A stretch of DNA of 64,000 bases from Pseudomonas sp. Leaf48 (GTDB lineage Bacteria; Pseudomonadota; Gammaproteobacteria; Pseudomonadales; Pseudomonadaceae): NCBI RefSeq assembly GCF_001421885.1, contig NZ_LMLH01000010.1, positions 45,482-109,481 of the forward strand. The letters run 5' to 3'. This document shows, piece after piece, positions 55,286-63,783 of this stretch; position 1 is the first letter of the stretch, and every line of letters begins with the position of its first letter. The notes beneath the pieces are model-generated. The model was given only the letters and a program-made list of their open reading frames with translations, ran no database searches and was not told the origin of the DNA. A program made the position numbers and the translations under genes.

Positions 55286-56287
55286 ATGCAAACTCCGAAT
55301 AAATTTTTGCTCTGCAAGTATCAGTACAATGCTTTGGATCAACTGACTGCCTCCACGCTGTTTGCGAAGCCAAGCCATCAGCGTTTTTATCGAAAAGATC
55401 ACTTGGTTACGGAGATTGCGGGAGACGTTGAACTTACAATCGTTCAGCATCAGGACCAGCCATTGGCGCAACATGTGCGTGACAAGGGCCAGGTCCAATC
55501 CACTTTGCTTGCAACTGATCTATCGCACTCGGTATTGCTGTCACTCGGCGTGGGAGGGCAACCGAATTCCTTCGCCTACACACTTTATGGGTATCTCCCG
55601 GTTGCAGGTGGCTTGCTCAGTCTGCTTGGTTTCAACGGGCAGCGACCAGACCAACTGACCGGATATTATTTGTTGGGCAATGGATATCGGGCTTTCAACC
55701 CGGTTTTGATGCGATTCAATAGCCCGGACAATTTGAGCCCGTTTGGAGAAGGTGGGGTGAATGCCTATGCTTATTGCAAGGGGGATCCTGTCAATCAGGA
55801 GGATAGTACAGGGCATATGCCATTTTTTCACACAAAGCTAAGGGCACCTAAACTCAAGATTCCCCCGAACAAATCTAAGCCAGTAGCTGATAAGCCGACA
55901 CATTCTTCGAAGCAACCAAAAGTCGGCTCGGCTTCGAGCGGCGATAATAAGCCAGGCTCTAGCTCTGGAGCGTCTAATGCAAACGTTTTGCCAATTTCAT
56001 CCTCACAACCTTCCGGAGCGTCTCCTGCAAACGTCTTGCAGGCTTTACCCTCAGCACCTTCTCACTTGAGCGCATTCATTTCTGTGGTAAACAACAGAGA
56101 AAGGGTTCTCAGGCAAGTGCCGGTCGACTTTGTAAAATACAGTAGGATTAGAAGGGTGCAGGATGTTGGTTTTAGGCAACCAATTATTTCGCAAGAAATG
56201 ATTCGGAAAAAATTGGATCTTGAGGAACTACCGGATGGGGAATTTTACATGCTTCCCAAGGAAAGATGGGAGGAAAGATTGAAATGA
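55286..56287 (+). CDS. Orphan RHS-core protein with variable C-terminal region
   Basis: The 333-residue protein starts in RHS-repeat-like sequence (NKFLLCKYQYNALDQLTAST) and contains the RHS-associated core near residues 130-175 (GYYLLGNGYRAFNPVLMRFN, SPFGEGGVNAYAYCKGDPVN). A Ser/Pro/Lys-rich linker leads to a C-terminal ~75-residue module with no family I recognise. This is the layout of orphan RHS tips that carry a toxin after the core. Codon use is AT-richer than all neighbours, suggesting transfer. No immunity gene follows: a 10-codon ATG frame overlapping the stop ends at once. The start lacks a strong ribosome-binding site. Confidence 0.83.
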   Translation: MQTPNKFLLCKYQYNALDQLTASTLFAKPSHQRFYRKDHLVTEIAGDVELTIVQHQDQPLAQHVRDKGQVQSTLLATDLSHSVLLSLGVGGQPNSFAYTLYGYLPVAGGLLSLLGFNGQRPDQLTGYYLLGNGYRAFNPVLMRFNSPDNLSPFGEGGVNAYAYCKGDPVNQEDSTGHMPFFHTKLRAPKLKIPPNKSKPVADKPTHSSKQPKVGSASSGDNKPGSSSGASNANVLPISSSQPSGASPANVLQALPSAPSHLSAFISVVNNRERVLRQVPVDFVKYSRIRRVQDVGFRQPIISQEMIRKKLDLEELPDGEFYMLPKERWEERLK

Positions 56288-56350
56288 GTTTCTATCTTCT
56301 CAAAATGGTCGCCTGATACGCACACTTGTCATCGATCATGTTGTGGTTTG

Positions 56351-56378
56351 TAAAAATGCCGCCTTGGATGGCGGCATT
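56351..56378 (-). terminator. nhaA terminator
   Basis: AATGCCGCC/GGCGGCATT stem, followed on the minus strand by five T residues, about 65 bases downstream of the nhaA stop. Confidence 0.82.
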
Positions 56379-56443
56379 ACGTTATCCACGCATTCTTGTT
56401 AAACGTTTGAGCGGATATCCACCGCTCGAGGTTGTTGTTTTTA

Positions 56444-57631
56444 TCAGGACTGTCGCTCCACCCGCTTACGACTGGCCGCCGCCGTCACCGCATAGCCAAT
56501 CAACGCCGCCAATATCGATCCGGTCAAAATCCCCATCCGATCCATCCCGGCGTAATCGCTGACGCCCGGTTCGAAGGCCAGTGAACCGACAAACAGGCTC
56601 ATGGTGAAGCCGATGCCGCAAAGGATCGCCACACCCAACACCTGGCCCCAGTTGGCACCCTGGGGCAGGGCGGCGATGCCGATTTTCACTGCCAGCCAGG
56701 TCAGGCCGAACACGCCAACGGTCTTGCCCAGCAGCAGGCCAACCGCAATGCCCATGGGCACGTCGTGGGTAAAGCTGTCGACGGTGACGCCGCTCAGGGA
56801 GAGGCCGGCGTTAGCGAAGGCGAACAGTGGCAGGATGCCGTAGGCAACCCAGGGGTGCAGGCCATGCTCAAGGGTGAGTAATGGCGACGTCTCGGCATTT
56901 CTGGTGCGCAGCGGAATGCAGAAGGCCAGGGTCACGCCGGCCAGTGTGGCGTGTACACCGCTCTTGAGTACGCAGACCCACAGGATCAAGCCGATGATCA
57001 TATAGGGTCCGAGTTTCACCACGCCCAGGCGATTCATGGCGATCAGCGCCGCGATACAGGCCGCCGCCAGTGCCAGGGACAGGGTCGACAACGAGCCGGA
57101 GTAGAAGATCGCAATGATGACGATCGCGCCGAGGTCGTCGATGATCGCCAGGGTCATCAGGAACAGTTTCAGCGAAGCCGGAACGCGTTTGCCCAATAGC
57201 GCCAGTACGCCCAGGGCGAAGGCGATGTCAGTCGCGGTCGGGATTGCCCAACCGCTCAGAGCCGGTGGGTTGTCGCGATTGAGGTACCAGTAGATCAACG
57301 CGGGCACCACCATGCCGCCAATGGCCGCCGCGCCGGGCAGGACAATCTGCGACGGTTGGGACAGTTGGCCGTCGAGTACTTCGCGCTTCACTTCCAGGCC
57401 GATCAGCAGGAAGAACAGCGCCATCAGTCCGTCGTTGATCCATAGCAGCAACGGCTTGGCGATTTTCAGTGCACCGATCTGGGCCACCACCGGGGTGTCG
57501 AGCAGGCCGCTGTAAAGCCACGACAGTGACGAGTTGTTGATGATCAGGGCCAGAACGGCGGCAGCGATCAGCAATAGACCGCTGGCAGCTTCCAACTGAA
57601 AGAAGCGCGTGAAAGTGCTACGCAGAGGCAA
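56444..57631 (-). CDS. nhaA: Na+/H+ antiporter NhaA
   Basis: Inner-membrane antiporter of 395 residues exchanging internal Na+ for two H+ at alkaline pH. The transport-site pair D165-D166 is in [10 protein letters not shown], and the helix [16 protein letters not shown] and the periplasmic segments match the family. The start appears to be TTG ([18 protein letters not shown]), supported by GGAGAG 6 bases upstream; no in-frame ATG is near. The 248-base upstream gap is A/T-rich with a dyad at 57671-57687. Confidence 0.95.
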   Translation of the reverse strand: MPLRSTFTRFFQLEAASGLLLIAAAVLALIINNSSLSWLYSGLLDTPVVAQIGALKIAKPLLLWINDGLMALFFLLIGLEVKREVLDGQLSQPSQIVLPGAAAIGGMVVPALIYWYLNRDNPPALSGWAIPTATDIAFALGVLALLGKRVPASLKLFLMTLAIIDDLGAIVIIAIFYSGSLSTLSLALAAACIAALIAMNRLGVVKLGPYMIIGLILWVCVLKSGVHATLAGVTLAFCIPLRTRNAETSPLLTLEHGLHPWVAYGILPLFAFANAGLSLSGVTVDSFTHDVPMGIAVGLLLGKTVGVFGLTWLAVKIGIAALPQGANWGQVLGVAILCGIGFTMSLFVGSLAFEPGVSDYAGMDRMGILTGSILAALIGYAVTAAASRKRVERQS

Positions 57632-57670
57632 GGTCGCTCTCCATCTGTGAATTCAAAAAGGTGGCACACC

Positions 57671-57687
57671 CTAACCCGTACGGTTAG
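57671..57687. promoter_or_regulatory. Dyad in the nhaA promoter region
   Basis: CTAACC-CGTAC-GGTTAG inverted repeat 40 bases upstream of the nhaA start, followed by an A/T-rich tract with two TTATAT repeats. A regulator site is plausible; which regulator is unknown. Confidence 0.35.
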
Positions 57688-57879
57688 TTGTTAAAACAAA
57701 AGTTATATTCTTTTTTGTTATATGTCGTTACAACGCGATTGCTTGGCACGAATCTGAGCCTAGCAGTTGCCGGACGTATTGAACCTCAGCTGTACCTGTG
57801 CCGGATGCAGGATTATTCCTAAACTTGCTGGCTGAGCCGTGTGACCCGTTCAACTCTTGCCTGAATCAGAGAAACCATC

Positions 57880-58974
57880 ATGAGCGACAACCGACAGTGG
57901 TCGCGCGAAGCGATCCGGATTATCGAAGCCGATTTCCAGCGCAGCGCCGACACCCACCTGATCCCCTTGCCGCTGCCGGGTTTTGCGGGCATCGAGTTGT
58001 ACTTCAAGGATGAGTCCAGTCATCCCACCGGCAGCCTCAAGCATCGGCTGGCGCGTTCGTTGTTTCTCTATGCCTTGTGTAACGGCTGGCTCAAGCCCGG
58101 TGCGCCGGTGATTGAAGCGTCCAGTGGTTCGACGGCGATTTCCGAGGCGTACTTCGCCCGCATGCTCGGTTTGCCGTTCATTGCAGTGATGCCAGCGACC
58201 ACGTCCAAAGAGAAGATCGCGCAAATTGCGTTTTATGGTGGCCAATGTCATCTGGTCGACGATCCGACCCGGATCTACGCCGAATCCGAGCGCCTCGCTC
58301 GCGAACACGACGGCCATTTCATCGACCAGTTCACCTACGCCGAGCGCGCCACCGACTGGCGGGCGAACAACAATATCGCCGAGTCGATCTTTCAGCAGAT
58401 GCGTTTCGAGCAGCATCCCGAGCCGAGCTGGCTGATTTCCAGCCCCGGCACCGGTGGCACCACGGCCACCCTGGGGCGTTACGTGCGTTATCGCCAGCAT
58501 GGCACCCGGGTGTTGTGTGCCGACGCCGAGCGCTCGGTTTTTTTTGATTACTACAGGACGGGTGATGCCACTCTGCGTCTGGACCACGGTTCGCGCATTG
58601 AAGGGATTGGCCGGCCGCGAGTGGAAGCTTCGTTCCTGCCCAAGGTGATCGACGCGATGGTCAAGGTGCCGGACGCCTTGTCACTGGCGGCCATGCACTA
58701 TCTGGCGCAGCGTCTGGGGCGGCACGTGGGTGGGTCGAGCGGAACCAACCTGATTGGCGCCTTGATGGCCGCGCAGCATATGGCCCAGGCAGGGGAGAAG
58801 GGCTCGATGGTGGCGATTTTGTGCGACAGCGGCGAGCGCTATGCCACGACCTATTACGATCAGGATTGGCTCAAGGCCCAGGGGTATGAGTTGAGTGGCT
58901 TGATCGATGCGGTGGCGGCGACGGTGGAGCGTGGTGAGCCGCTGCCGGCTTCGGTTCTGCGCGCCAATATCTGA
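57880..58974 (+). CDS. PLP-dependent cysteine synthase-family protein
   Basis: Fold-type II PLP enzyme of 364 residues. The Schiff-base Lys is in HPTGSLKHR near residue 54, the substrate loop is ASSGSTAIS near 86, and the phosphate-binding loop is SSPGTGGTTATLGRY near 188. The C-terminal SGTNL and DSGERYATTYYD resemble cysteine synthases or cystathionine beta-synthases. It differs from CysK/CysM in length and in key loop residues, so the substrate is uncertain; a desulfhydrase role is possible. Confidence 0.85.
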   Translation: MSDNRQWSREAIRIIEADFQRSADTHLIPLPLPGFAGIELYFKDESSHPTGSLKHRLARSLFLYALCNGWLKPGAPVIEASSGSTAISEAYFARMLGLPFIAVMPATTSKEKIAQIAFYGGQCHLVDDPTRIYAESERLAREHDGHFIDQFTYAERATDWRANNNIAESIFQQMRFEQHPEPSWLISSPGTGGTTATLGRYVRYRQHGTRVLCADAERSVFFDYYRTGDATLRLDHGSRIEGIGRPRVEASFLPKVIDAMVKVPDALSLAAMHYLAQRLGRHVGGSSGTNLIGALMAAQHMAQAGEKGSMVAILCDSGERYATTYYDQDWLKAQGYELSGLIDAVAATVERGEPLPASVLRANI

Positions 58975-58992
58975 TTTCAGACACTGAAGTCC

Positions 58993-59096
58993 CCTGTAGG
59001 AGCGAGCATGCTCGCGAAGGTCGTCAACGATATCGCGGGTATGCTGGATAAACGCGGTGACCTATGGTTTTTCGCGAGCATGCTCGCTCCTACAGG
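58993..59096. repeat. Paired REP element (REPIN)
   Basis: Arms CCTGTAGGAGCGAGCATGCT and inverted complement, separated by about 55 bases, between two convergent genes. Confidence 0.93.
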
Positions 59097-59117
59097 GGGA
59101 TTGTGTCGTTTCAGGTA

Positions 59118-60731
59118 TCAGGCTTCCAGGCCCAGGATATCGCGAGCCACGGCTTCAGCAATCCTGATCCCGTCTACCCCCGCCGACAGAATCCCACCGG
59201 CATAACCCGCGCCTTCACCGGCCGGGAACAAGCCTTTCACGTTCAGGCTCTGCATCGTGTCGTTACGGGTAATGCGCAACGGTGACGAGGTGCGGGTTTC
59301 GATTCCGGTCAACACCGCGTCGTGCAGCGAGTAACCACGAATCTGCTTCTCGAACGCCGGCAAGGCTTCGCGAATCGCTTCGATGGCGAAGTCCGGCAAG
59401 GCCAGGGCCAGATCACCCAGGGCAACGCCCGGCTTGTAAGACGGCTCCACGCTGCCCAGTTCGGTGGAGGGCTTGCCGGCGATGAAGTCGCCAACCAGTT
59501 GCGCCGGCGCTTCGTAGTTGCTGCCGCCCAGTACGAAGGCGTGGGACTCCAGGCGTTCCTGCAATTCGATACCGGCCAATGGACCGCCCGGATAGTCGAC
59601 TTCCGGAGTGATGCCGACGACGATGCCGGAGTTGGCGTTGCGTTCGTTACGCGAATACTGGCTCATGCCGTTGGTGACCACACGGTTCGGCTCGGAGGTC
59701 GCGGCCACCACTGTGCCGCCCGGGCACATGCAGAAGCTGTAGACCGAACGGCCATTTTTGGCGTGGTGCACCAGTTTGTAATCGGCGGCGCCGAGCTTCG
59801 GGTGGCCGGCGTATTTGCCCAGCCGCGCGCGGTCGATCAGCGACTGCGGGTGCTCGATGCGGAAACCTACCGAGAACGGCTTGGCTTCCATGTACACACC
59901 ACGGCCGTGGAGCATGCGGAAAGTATCGCGGGCGCTGTGGCCGAGGGCCAGGATCACGTGCTTCGAGTGGATCTGCTCGCCGCCATTGAGTTCGACGCCG
60001 ACCAGTTGGCCGTCCTCGATCAATACATCGGTGACGCGCTGCTGGAAGCGCACTTCGCCGCCCAGCGCGCGAATCTGCTCACGCATGTTTTCCACAACGC
60101 CGGTCAGGCGGAACGTACCGATGTGCGGTTTGCTGACGTAGAGGATTTCTTCCGGCGCGCCGGCCTTGACGAACTCGTGCAGGACTTTGCGGCCGAGGAA
60201 TTTCGGGTCCTTGATCTGGCTGTAGAGCTTGCCGTCGGAGAAGGTCCCGGCGCCACCTTCACCGAACTGCACGTTGGACTCGGGGTTGAGCACGCTTTTA
60301 CGCCACAGGCCCCAGGTGTCCTTGGTGCGCTGGCGCACTTCGGTGCCGCGCTCGAGGATGATCGGCTTGAAGCCCATTTGCGCGAGCAGCAGCCCGGCGA
60401 AAATCCCGCACGGGCCGAAGCCGACGACGATCGGGCGTGCACTCAGGTCGGTCGGCGCCTGGCCGACCATTTTATAACTGACATCCGGCGCCACGTTGAC
60501 GTTACGGTCATCGGCGAACGTGTGCAGCACCGCCGCCTCATCGCGAACATTGAGGTCGATGGTGTAGATGAAGCACAGCTCGGAGGACTTTTTACGCGCA
60601 TCGTAGCTGCGCTTGAACAAGGTGAAATCGAGCAGGTCATCGCTGGCGATTCCCAGGCGCTGCACGATGGCAGGGCGCAGGTCTTCTTCGGGATGGTCGA
60701 TCGGCAACTTGAGTTCGGTGATTCGTAACAT
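59118..60731 (-). CDS. FAD-dependent oxidoreductase (GidA/HI0933-like)
   Basis: Flavoprotein of 537 residues. A ~95-residue N-terminal domain is followed by the FAD-binding G-x-G-x-x-G (VVGFGPCGIFAGLLLAQMG), an E ending the second strand (IILERG), and QFGEGGAGTFSDGKLYSQIK. Near the C-terminus LFPAGEGAGYAGGILSAGVD completes the FAD site. This matches a widespread family of uncharacterised bacterial dehydrogenases related to electron-transfer flavoprotein-like enzymes. Partner and substrate are unknown. No second gene is close enough to form an operon. Confidence 0.88.
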   Translation of the reverse strand: MLRITELKLPIDHPEEDLRPAIVQRLGIASDDLLDFTLFKRSYDARKKSSELCFIYTIDLNVRDEAAVLHTFADDRNVNVAPDVSYKMVGQAPTDLSARPIVVGFGPCGIFAGLLLAQMGFKPIILERGTEVRQRTKDTWGLWRKSVLNPESNVQFGEGGAGTFSDGKLYSQIKDPKFLGRKVLHEFVKAGAPEEILYVSKPHIGTFRLTGVVENMREQIRALGGEVRFQQRVTDVLIEDGQLVGVELNGGEQIHSKHVILALGHSARDTFRMLHGRGVYMEAKPFSVGFRIEHPQSLIDRARLGKYAGHPKLGAADYKLVHHAKNGRSVYSFCMCPGGTVVAATSEPNRVVTNGMSQYSRNERNANSGIVVGITPEVDYPGGPLAGIELQERLESHAFVLGGSNYEAPAQLVGDFIAGKPSTELGSVEPSYKPGVALGDLALALPDFAIEAIREALPAFEKQIRGYSLHDAVLTGIETRTSSPLRITRNDTMQSLNVKGLFPAGEGAGYAGGILSAGVDGIRIAEAVARDILGLEA

Positions 60732-60838
60732 GGCGGGATCCGGTTCGCGGGGCGCACAACTGCGCCAGGGCGTTTGTAGCCCGCGATTATAAGCCTCAAT
60801 GGCGCAGTCCAGTGAGGCAAAAACCGCATCTCGTCGAA

Positions 60839-61489
60839 TCAGTCGTCGCGCGCGCCGCCGAAATGCCCGCAGCCACGCTGCACCTGGCCGTCAATGCGCA
60901 GTTCGGCAGTCATGTGCTGGATGCTGCCGTTACTGTCGACGCAACGTTGCGGCGCGACCCACAGTTCAATGCGCTGGTTGTTGGCTTCGCTGCTGAGATT
61001 GAAGCGGCCGTCGCCCAGTTGCTCTTCGACATAGGGCAGCGCCAGGGGTTTCTGGCCGGCGCGCTCGATGATCATGCCCTTGCCGCTGACTTTCACGCTC
61101 CATTCGGGTTTGTGGCCAGCAGCGCGCAGGATCAGCAGCTTGAAGTCGGGATCGTTGCACGCGGTTCCCGAGCGCTCGACCCGATACAGCTTTTCCAGGT
61201 CCAGACGGCCTTCCACTAAGCGCCCACGCACGTCGGCGAACAGATTGCCCTTGGCATCGGCGAGGGTCGCCGCTTCCTGCTGGACACTGGTGCCACCGCT
61301 GTCGTTGACCGTGTAACGCGCCGGCTGGTTGCATGGCTGGAACATCAGTTGGCCGTCTACCGCAGTCAGCTGGCCCTGCATGCGGGTCTGACCGGTATGG
61401 GAGGCGCTCTGCCGGTCTGTATCGAACAATTGGCAAGCGGCGAACAGCGGAAGCAGGGCAACGAGGACTAAGGAACGGGCAACACGCAT
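60839..61489 (-). CDS. COG3650-like lipoprotein
   Basis: Predicted lipoprotein of 216 residues with lipobox PLFAAC (C19). A first domain (MQGQLTAVDGQLMFQPCNQP) resembles NlpE/COG3650 small beta-barrels. A second part has a Cys pair (PQRCVDSNGS and QRGCGHFGGA) and ends GGARDD, similar to COG3650-type membrane-associated domains. AGGAG lies 8 bases before the ATG. Function unknown; a copper or envelope-stress link would be inference from NlpE. Confidence 0.72.
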   Translation of the reverse strand: MRVARSLVLVALLPLFAACQLFDTDRQSASHTGQTRMQGQLTAVDGQLMFQPCNQPARYTVNDSGGTSVQQEAATLADAKGNLFADVRGRLVEGRLDLEKLYRVERSGTACNDPDFKLLILRAAGHKPEWSVKVSGKGMIIERAGQKPLALPYVEEQLGDGRFNLSSEANNQRIELWVAPQRCVDSNGSIQHMTAELRIDGQVQRGCGHFGGARDD

Positions 61490-61609
61490 CTTGGGGTCTC
61501 CTGACAGGTGCCGCCACGTTACTCAGCCTTACCGCTCATCACAACCCATGGCCGGCAATTGTCATGGACCGAGCTGCGGCACAAGTAACATTCGCTTTTA
61601 CTTCAACTA

Positions 61610-61639
61610 CAAGGTTGCAGGGCTATGCGTCTAACCTTG
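61610..61639. promoter_or_regulatory. Inverted repeat before the SecD-P1-like gene
   Basis: CAAGGTT-16 nt-AACCTTG, ending 26 bases upstream of the ATG. It may be a regulator site or leader hairpin. Confidence 0.3.
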
Positions 61640-61664
61640 TTGGTCATCTGTTTGGGGAGGTGTT

Positions 61665-62027
61665 ATGAGGGGATCAGCCAAAGCTCTGTGGGTGGCGCTG
61701 GGGTTGATGGGGGCGCTGCACTGCCTGGCAGCTGAGATCGCCATGTCATCCGCGTCGGACTTTACTGAGATAAGCGTGGATCTCAAGGGGGCCCATGATC
61801 CCGATTTCATCATTCTTCGCGTCACGCTCAGCCCTGATGCGCAACACCGCATGGCGCAGGTAACGCGGGAGAACCTGCATCAGCCCCTGAAACTTTTTAT
61901 CGACTCAATGCTGGTGTCGACCACAACTATTCAATCGGCCATCGAAGGCCCCGCTCTGATGGTCGTTTTGCCGCCCGAAACAGCCCGTAACCTGTTGCCC
62001 AGGCTGCTGGAACCATCACCACGGTAA
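61665..62027 (+). CDS. Small exported protein resembling the SecD P1-head segment
   Basis: Exported protein of 120 residues with a signal peptide (MRGSAKALWVALGLMGALHC-LA). The mature part resembles the SecD periplasmic P1-head segment: residues around 65-95 read TRENLHQPLKLFIDSMLVST-TTIQSAIEG, paralleling the SecD pattern N-x-G-K-x-L-A-I-V-L-D-x-x-x-x-S-A-P-x-I-x-x-x-I. GGGGAGG lies about 5 bases before the ATG, so expression is likely. There are no membrane segments after the signal. It may be a stand-alone periplasmic chaperone-like domain. Confidence 0.65.
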   Translation: MRGSAKALWVALGLMGALHCLAAEIAMSSASDFTEISVDLKGAHDPDFIILRVTLSPDAQHRMAQVTRENLHQPLKLFIDSMLVSTTTIQSAIEGPALMVVLPPETARNLLPRLLEPSPR

Positions 62028-62062
62028 GGCGGCGCCGGGCCAGCGCCGCACATTGAACCTCT

Positions 62063-62662
62063 TCAGCCTACATGGAGTGTCTGGCCGGTCTGCAGGCCTT
62101 CCACACTCTTGGCGTAGGCCAACGCCACATCCGCCGCAGGAACCGGTTTGAAACCACGGAAGTAGGGTGCGTATTTGCCCATGGCCTCGACGAGGACATT
62201 CGGACTGATCGAGTTCACCCGCAGGCCGCGTGGCAGTTCGATGGCGGCGGCGCGGACGAAGCTGTTCAGTGCGCCGTTGACCAGTGCTGCCGAGGCTCCG
62301 CTGAAAATTGGGTCGTGGCTGAGTACGCCAGTGGTGAACGTGAAGGATGCATTGTCGTTGGCGAATTCGCGACCGATCAGCAGCAGGTTGACCTGCCCCA
62401 TCAACTTGTCCTTCAGCCCCAGGGCAAAACTCTCATCAGACATTTCGCTCAACGGCGCGAAGGTCACGTTACCGGCGGCGCATACCAGCGCATCGAACTT
62501 GCCGGTTTTTTCGAATAGTCTGCGAATCGACGTGCTGTCGCTGATGTCCACCTGAAAATCACCGCTGGTACGGCCGATACGAATGATTTCGTGGCGTTGG
62601 GACAATTCCTTGTCCACGGCTGAGCCGATGGTGCCGCCTGCGCCGATCAAAAGAATTTTCAT
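62063..62662 (-). CDS. Atypical short-chain dehydrogenase lacking Y-x-x-x-K
   Basis: A 199-residue SDR-like protein with N-terminal GAGGTIGSA NAD(P)-binding loop (7-15) and CAAGNV in place of NNAG. The active-site helix reads GASAALVNGALNSFVRAAA, putting Ala125 and Asn129 where Tyr and Lys belong. This matches the Lin1944-like subgroup, which lacks the usual SDR catalytic residues and has no assigned function. It is divergent from a LysR gene that probably controls it. Confidence 0.82.
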   Translation of the reverse strand: MKILLIGAGGTIGSAVDKELSQRHEIIRIGRTSGDFQVDISDSTSIRRLFEKTGKFDALVCAAGNVTFAPLSEMSDESFALGLKDKLMGQVNLLLIGREFANDNASFTFTTGVLSHDPIFSGASAALVNGALNSFVRAAAIELPRGLRVNSISPNVLVEAMGKYAPYFRGFKPVPAADVALAYAKSVEGLQTGQTLHVG

Positions 62663-62768
62663 GGGTGCTGATACTCGTGTGGGTTGAACGAGTCTTCAGT
62701 CTAAGGTGGTTTTTTCTCGAGATAAGCGCACTAATAGGCAACCTTTGGTTTTCAAATGGAAACAATCC

Positions 62769-63677
62769 GTGAGCGAGATGGATGACCTGGCGGCCTTTGC
62801 CGTGTTGATCGAAGCGGGAAGTTTTACCTTGGCGGCCCAGCAACTGGGTTGCAGCAAAGGCCAGTTATCCAAGCGCATCAGTCAGCTGGAAACACAGTTT
62901 GGCGTGGTCCTGCTGCAACGCACCACGCGGCGCTTGAGCCTGACGGCCGCGGGTGCGGCGCTGTTGCCCCAGGCTCAGGCACTGGTCGTACAAGTAGAGC
63001 GGGCACGTCAGGCTCTGGCGCGTTTGAAGGACGACATGGCCGGCCCGGTGCGTATGACGGTTCCGGTATCTTTGGGCGAAACCTTCTTCGATGGCCTGCT
63101 GCTGGAGTTCTCAGCCAGGTACCCCGAAGTGCAGATCGAGCTGGAGCTCAACAACAGCTATCGCGAACTGTCCCGCGACGGCTTCGATCTGGCAATACGT
63201 TCCGACGTGGCCATCGACCAGCGCCTGGTGGCGCGTCCGTTGCTGGCCTGGCACGAAATGACCTGCGCCAGCCCGGCCTATCTGGAGCAGTATGGCGAAC
63301 CACAGACACCCCAGGCGCTGGCCGAGCATCGCTGCCTGCTTAACAGCCATTACAGTGGTCGTGAAGAGTGGTTGTATCACCAGCAACACGAATTGTTGCG
63401 AGTGCCGGTGTCGGGGCCGTTTGCCAGCAACCATTACAACCTGCTGAAAAAAGCCGCGTTGGCCGGAGCCGGTATCGCGCGCCTGCCATCCTATTGCCTG
63501 TCGGCGGAATTGGCTGACGGGCGTCTGCGCTGGCTCCTGCGCGATTATCAGACCCGTAGCATGCCGATGTACCTGGTGCACCCGTATCAGGGCGGTTTGC
63601 CCAAGCGCACGCAGGTGCTGGCGGATTATTTGATCGGCTGGTTCAAACGCAGTGGCGAGGCGCTGGACAGGCTTTGA
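62769..63677 (+). CDS. LysR-family transcriptional regulator
   Basis: The 302-residue regulator has an N-terminal winged HTH (MDDLAAFAVLIEAGSFTLAA, QQLGCSKGQLSKRISQLETQ) and a C-terminal PBP2-type CrgA-like effector domain (RMTVPVSLGETFFDGLLLEF). The start is either GTG at 62769 (MSEMDDL) or ATG at 62778; neither has a strong ribosome-binding site. It is divergent from the atypical SDR gene across a 106-base gap, the usual layout for a LysR protein and its target. Confidence 0.87.
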   Translation: MSEMDDLAAFAVLIEAGSFTLAAQQLGCSKGQLSKRISQLETQFGVVLLQRTTRRLSLTAAGAALLPQAQALVVQVERARQALARLKDDMAGPVRMTVPVSLGETFFDGLLLEFSARYPEVQIELELNNSYRELSRDGFDLAIRSDVAIDQRLVARPLLAWHEMTCASPAYLEQYGEPQTPQALAEHRCLLNSHYSGREEWLYHQQHELLRVPVSGPFASNHYNLLKKAALAGAGIARLPSYCLSAELADGRLRWLLRDYQTRSMPMYLVHPYQGGLPKRTQVLADYLIGWFKRSGEALDRL

Positions 63678-63693
63678 GCCATCACCTCGACCT

Positions 63694-63783
63694 TGTGGGA
63701 GCGGGCTTGCTCGCGAAGGCGGCGAATCAGTCGACTCATTTGTTGAACGATAAACCGTATTCGCGAGCAAGCCCGCTCCCACA
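63694..63783. repeat. Paired REP element (REPIN)
   Basis: Arms TTGTGGGAGCGGGCTTGCTC and inverted complement around ~45 bases, directly after the LysR gene. Confidence 0.93.

Noticed and set aside
56286..56316. ATG frame overlapping the RHS stop considered as an immunity gene
   Set aside because: It is only 10 codons long and has no downstream continuation in any frame.
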